From contig NZ_AP028654.1 in the NCBI RefSeq assembly GCF_033097505.1, positions 2,376,001-2,440,000 on the forward strand: a stretch of 64,000 nucleotides of DNA. The letters run 5' to 3'. The DNA comes from Helicovermis profundi. Lineage in GTDB: Bacteria > Bacillota > Clostridia > Peptostreptococcales > Acidaminobacteraceae. Made by a program: the position numbers and the translations under genes. A model generated the notes under the pieces. That model was given only the letters and a program-made list of their open reading frames with translations, was not told where the DNA came from and searched no databases. Below are positions 61,302 to 64,000 of the stretch, piece after piece (position 1 is the first letter of the stretch; each line of letters opens with the position of its first letter).

Positions 61302-62045
61302 TTGAATAAAATAAATAAAACTGTTATCATAACAGGCGCTTCAAATGGGATTGGAAAAGAAATGGCTATACTATTTGCTAAATGCGGATTTAACGTACTT
61401 ATTAATTATTTCACGTCTAAATTTAAAGCTAGAGAATTATTTAACGAATTGATATCTCAAGGATATAATGTAAGAATATTTAAAGCTGATGTATCCAAAA
61501 GAAATGAAGTTGACTCAATGATTGATTATTGTATAGATGAATTTGGAAGAATAGATGTACTTATTAATAACGCCGGTATAGCTGAATCAAAATTATTTAC
61601 AGATATTACTGAAAATGATTGGGATAGAATGTTTGATATAAATTTAAAGGGCGTTTTTAATTCCACTCAAAGTGCTTTAAGATATATCCTTCCTAAAAAG
61701 CAAGGAAAAATTATAAATATTTCTTCTATTTGGGGAATGGTAGGAGCATCAATGGAAGTTCATTATTCGACTTCTAAAGCTGCTATAATTGGCTTTACAA
61801 AAGCTTTAGCTAAAGAACTTGGACCTTCAAATATAAAAGTTAACTGTATAGCACCAGGTGTAATTAACACATCAATGCTTGATGATTATAGCACAGATGA
61901 TATTAATTACTTAAAAGAACAAACACCACTTGGAAAGTTAGGTAAACCCTCTGACATTGCAAAATTAGCTCTTTTTCTTGCAAAAGAAGGTGGTGACTTT
62001 ATTACCGGCCAAGTTATATCTCCAAATGGAGGCTTTGTAATTTAA
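61302..62045 (+). CDS. ymfI: Short-chain dehydrogenase, resembling EF-P 5-aminopentanone reductase (YmfI-type)
   Basis: A 247-residue SDR. The cofactor motif is TGASNGIG (about 11-18), followed by NNAG (about 88-91), the catalytic serine in INISSIWGMVGAS (about 140) and YSTSKAA (about 155-161). The sequences DITENDWDRMFDINLKGVF, GASMEVHYSTSKAAIIGFTKA and FITGQVISPNGGFVI strongly recall the reductases that form the 5-aminopentanol on elongation factor P, as in Bacillus YmfI. FabG-like fatty-acid reduction is the main alternative. The start is TTG 61302, seven bases after CAGGAGG; the gene ends before a terminator. Confidence 0.82.
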   Translation: MNKINKTVIITGASNGIGKEMAILFAKCGFNVLINYFTSKFKARELFNELISQGYNVRIFKADVSKRNEVDSMIDYCIDEFGRIDVLINNAGIAESKLFTDITENDWDRMFDINLKGVFNSTQSALRYILPKKQGKIINISSIWGMVGASMEVHYSTSKAAIIGFTKALAKELGPSNIKVNCIAPGVINTSMLDDYSTDDINYLKEQTPLGKLGKPSDIAKLALFLAKEGGDFITGQVISPNGGFVI

Positions 62046-62057
62046 TTTAGCAATAAA

Positions 62058-62112
62058 AACCGACCTCCTAAATTAGATTTTAATCTATTTTTTAGAGGTC
62101 GGTTAATTTTTT
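62058..62112 (+). terminator. Terminator of the SDR gene
   Basis: AACCGACCTC plus TAAA on the left (from 62058) pairs with TTTAGAGGTCGGTT (62091-62104) around one bulged C. The hairpin has an inner AGATT/AATCT pairing and is followed by AATTTTTTT. Confidence 0.9.
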
Positions 62113-62149
62113 TATCAGATTATTGTTTTTCCTAGTATTTTATCAATTT

Positions 62150-63442
62150 TTAAAGTTCAAAAAATGTTTTAAAGATTTTAATTGATTCTATCAAATCTTT
62201 CGCTCCCATAAGTTCTCTAGCTGAATGCATAGACAACATAGGCAGACCCACATCTATTGTTTTAATAGGTAAATACTTGCCAGCAATTGGTCCAAGTGTT
62301 TTCCCACCAGGCTCATCTGAACGATTAACGAATTTTTGAAATGGAACATCTGCTTTTTCACATATCTGCGAAAATATTGCAGAACTTATGCTATCAGTAG
62401 CATAACTTTGCTTAGCACTTACTTTTACAGCAATTCCTGAATTTACAAGAGGAAAATTTGTAATATCATTTTTTTCTATAACATTTGGATGTACAGCATG
62501 TGCACCATCAGCAGAAATCATAAATGATTTATTAAACAAATTATATTTGTCCTCTTCTTTTACTTCAAGAGCCAAAAGAATTCTCTCAACAATTTGCCTA
62601 AAAATCGTACTATCTGCTCCTTGCTTAGTTGTGCTACCAATTTCTTCATTATCAAAACCTACTGCAATATTTATTCCTTTTGAATTTTTACTATTTATTA
62701 ATGCTTCAAATGAACTAAATACCATAGATAAGTTATCTATTCTAGGCGAAGAAATAAATTCTTCTGTTAAACCAACAGTTTCAGCTTTTTCTGTAACATA
62801 TAAATACAAATCAAAATCCAAAATTTCATCAACTTCACATCCCGCCTGCTCAGCTAAAAGACCCATCAAATAATTCTTTGTTTCAAAATCTTTTTCTATA
62901 GTCTTCATTAAAGGTAGTAAGTCTTTTTGAGGATTTACCTCTACACCCTTATTTACCTTACGATTAAAATGTATAGCAAGGCTTGGAATAATAAGAAGTG
63001 GTTTTCTAAAATCAATTTCAACTATTTTAGGTTCAAAAATATTATCTGATTTTAATACTATTTGACCAGCAAGAGAAATTGGTCTATCAAACCAACTATT
63101 AAAAATTGGTCCTCCATAAACTTCTGTATTAAGTTTTAAATAACCCGAAGAATTAATTTCAGGATTTGGTTTGATTTTATAAGTTGGTGTATCCGTATGG
63201 GATGTAATGATTTTAAGTCCATCATTTACTGAAAATTCACTCCCCACTGAAAACGCTACTAAACTCGTACTATATGGTCTAATAAAATATTTATTTCCTT
63301 TTACTAGATTCCATTTCTTATTAAAATTTAGTTGCTCAAATCCATTATTTTTTAAAATATCTATACTATGACTAACAGCTTGTATTGGGGTAGTTGCAAT
63401 ATCTATGTAATTTACAAATTCTTTAACACTATTTTTTTTCAT
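62150..63442 (-). CDS. M18 family aminopeptidase
   Basis: About 430 residues, of the PepA/ApeA/aspartyl-aminopeptidase type. Metal and catalytic elements: TSHTDTP (about residue 84), NTEVYGGPIFNSWFDRPIS, a central IDFRKPLL and IPSLAIHFNR, the cluster GFDNEEIGSTTKQGADS (about 262), ISADGAHAVHP and the final MLSMHSARELMG (about 405). All H, D and E residues of the family's two-zinc site appear intact. Cytoplasmic, adding to the peptide-processing genes here. Start ATG 63442 follows GGAGG; an ATG 12 bases upstream overlaps that SD. Confidence 0.93.
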   Translation of the reverse strand: MKKNSVKEFVNYIDIATTPIQAVSHSIDILKNNGFEQLNFNKKWNLVKGNKYFIRPYSTSLVAFSVGSEFSVNDGLKIITSHTDTPTYKIKPNPEINSSGYLKLNTEVYGGPIFNSWFDRPISLAGQIVLKSDNIFEPKIVEIDFRKPLLIIPSLAIHFNRKVNKGVEVNPQKDLLPLMKTIEKDFETKNYLMGLLAEQAGCEVDEILDFDLYLYVTEKAETVGLTEEFISSPRIDNLSMVFSSFEALINSKNSKGINIAVGFDNEEIGSTTKQGADSTIFRQIVERILLALEVKEEDKYNLFNKSFMISADGAHAVHPNVIEKNDITNFPLVNSGIAVKVSAKQSYATDSISSAIFSQICEKADVPFQKFVNRSDEPGGKTLGPIAGKYLPIKTIDVGLPMLSMHSARELMGAKDLIESIKIFKTFFEL

Positions 63443-63585
63443 TTTTACCTCCATTGTATTTGTTATAAATCAATTTCAGTTTAACAAAGTCAATTAAGTA
63501 AGTCAATTATCAATATAATATTTTTTATACACATAATTTTAGTATTATTACTATTCTAATTTGCTATTACTTTTAGTGTTATATA

Positions 63586-63954
63586 TTATTTTATTTTTCT
63601 AATAATTTCATTAATAAAAATAATATCATCACGTGTTAAATCTTCAAATTTTAATCCCACTTTAAATTTCGAGCTATTATCAGTAAGTTCATTAAATTTA
63701 CACCATTTTACTTTTAAATTAAAATTTCTTGATACAGATTCATTATTCACTTTAATTCCTAGCATCATATCTCTTTTTAATTTTTTGTTACAATATATTC
63801 CAAGTCCTCCATAGGAAATGTCTGATACACTAATTAAACACGGCTGTTTTTTTATTAATATATCATCTTTTTTCTCACATTCGTAACTTAAAATATTTCT
63901 TTTATATTCATATCTTTTACGAACACGAAGTTCATCCTTTATATACTTATTCAA
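63586..63954 (-). CDS. PilZ-domain protein (c-di-GMP receptor)
   Basis: A 122-residue protein, nearly all a PilZ domain. The c-di-GMP binding motifs are the N-terminal arginines of RVRKRYEYKRN (R-x3-R type, about 10-20) and VSDISYGGLGI (D-x-S-x-x-G, about 45-56). A beta-barrel follows, with K-V-G-L-K-F-E-D-L. It probably senses c-di-GMP made or removed by the GGDEF and EAL proteins in this window. GAGGTG lies six bases before TTG 63954, which I take as start; a GTG at 63963 lies within that SD. Confidence 0.87.
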   Translation of the reverse strand: MNKYIKDELRVRKRYEYKRNILSYECEKKDDILIKKQPCLISVSDISYGGLGIYCNKKLKRDMMLGIKVNNESVSRNFNLKVKWCKFNELTDNSSKFKVGLKFEDLTRDDIIFINEIIRKIK

Positions 63955-64000
63955 AATTTTCACCTCAATAACATTTAGCTTAACTTGTATGACAAGTTTG

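Overview
The window is strongly A+T-rich. Ribosome binding sites are strong (AGGAGG and GAGGTG types) with frequent TTG and GTG starts, and genes lie in tight strand-coherent operons separated by long hairpin terminators. The gene set includes an FprA flavodiiron protein, NuoE/NuoF-type flavoprotein subunits, sigma-54 activators, a large peptide-uptake operon and c-di-GMP proteins. Together these point to an anaerobic, peptide- or amino-acid-using member of the Clostridia (Bacillota). I cannot name the species. Most of the window is ordinary chromosome. The accessory or decaying parts are about 44.2-45.4 kb, 48.5-52.3 kb, 58.5-59.0 kb and 61.1 kb.

Layout. 1-10.2 kb: end of an adenosine deaminase gene, FprA, TrkH/TrkA potassium uptake, a nuoE-nuoF pair without a catalytic partner, Tag glycosylase, a membrane protein, a Na/Pi cotransporter behind PHO-box-like repeats, and a corrinoid adenosyltransferase. 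10.3-22.7 kb: an eight-gene minus-strand operon (S9 peptidase, M20 peptidase, OppABCDF, amidase). It starts at a well-formed -24/-12 sigma-54 promoter and is divergent from a sigma-54 activator gene, so the whole block looks like one regulated peptide-scavenging system. 22.8-26.9 kb: a PAS-GGDEF-EAL protein and PepF. 26.9-34.2 kb: a minus-strand operon resembling E. coli ynjBCD/ynjF, with a substrate-binding lipoprotein, two permeases, an ATPase, two flavin oxidoreductases and a CDP-alcohol phosphatidyltransferase. It also carries a 48-codon remnant of a TVP38/VTT membrane protein. 34.3-39.8 kb: TcdA and a MarR-controlled heterodimeric ABC exporter with a clear promoter and operator. 39.9-47.5 kb: a TPR-GGDEF protein, TetR plus an iron-sulfur flavoprotein, small membrane proteins, two decayed gene fragments, and a chemoreceptor-like protein with a C-terminal solute-binding domain.

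47.5-54.9 kb: a three-gene ArsR/CadC-type mini-operon without a pump, then a short ORF resembling the start of Cas6. Next is an operon of a YjiH-like membrane protein and an opine-type dehydrogenase, read from a second sigma-54 promoter. Its last gene is a sigma-54 activator interrupted twice. A group II intron with its own reverse transcriptase sits between the Shine-Dalgarno sequence and the start codon. Separately, an internal deletion has removed the Walker A region and shifted the frame. This is the most striking locus in the window: the apparent cognate activator of the sigma-54 promoter is broken.

55-64 kb: RsuA-type and RsmF-type RNA-modification genes, class II fructose-bisphosphate aldolase, and a non-coding element with four 48-bp tandem repeats framed by complementary ends and hairpins. 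These are followed by an ABC-F protein, a hairpin block that may be a transposon remnant, an SDR resembling the EF-P 5-aminopentanone reductase, an M18 aminopeptidase and a PilZ protein. The PilZ protein, the EAL protein and the GGDEF protein together give the window a c-di-GMP maker, degrader and receptor. No tRNA, rRNA or CRISPR array was seen.
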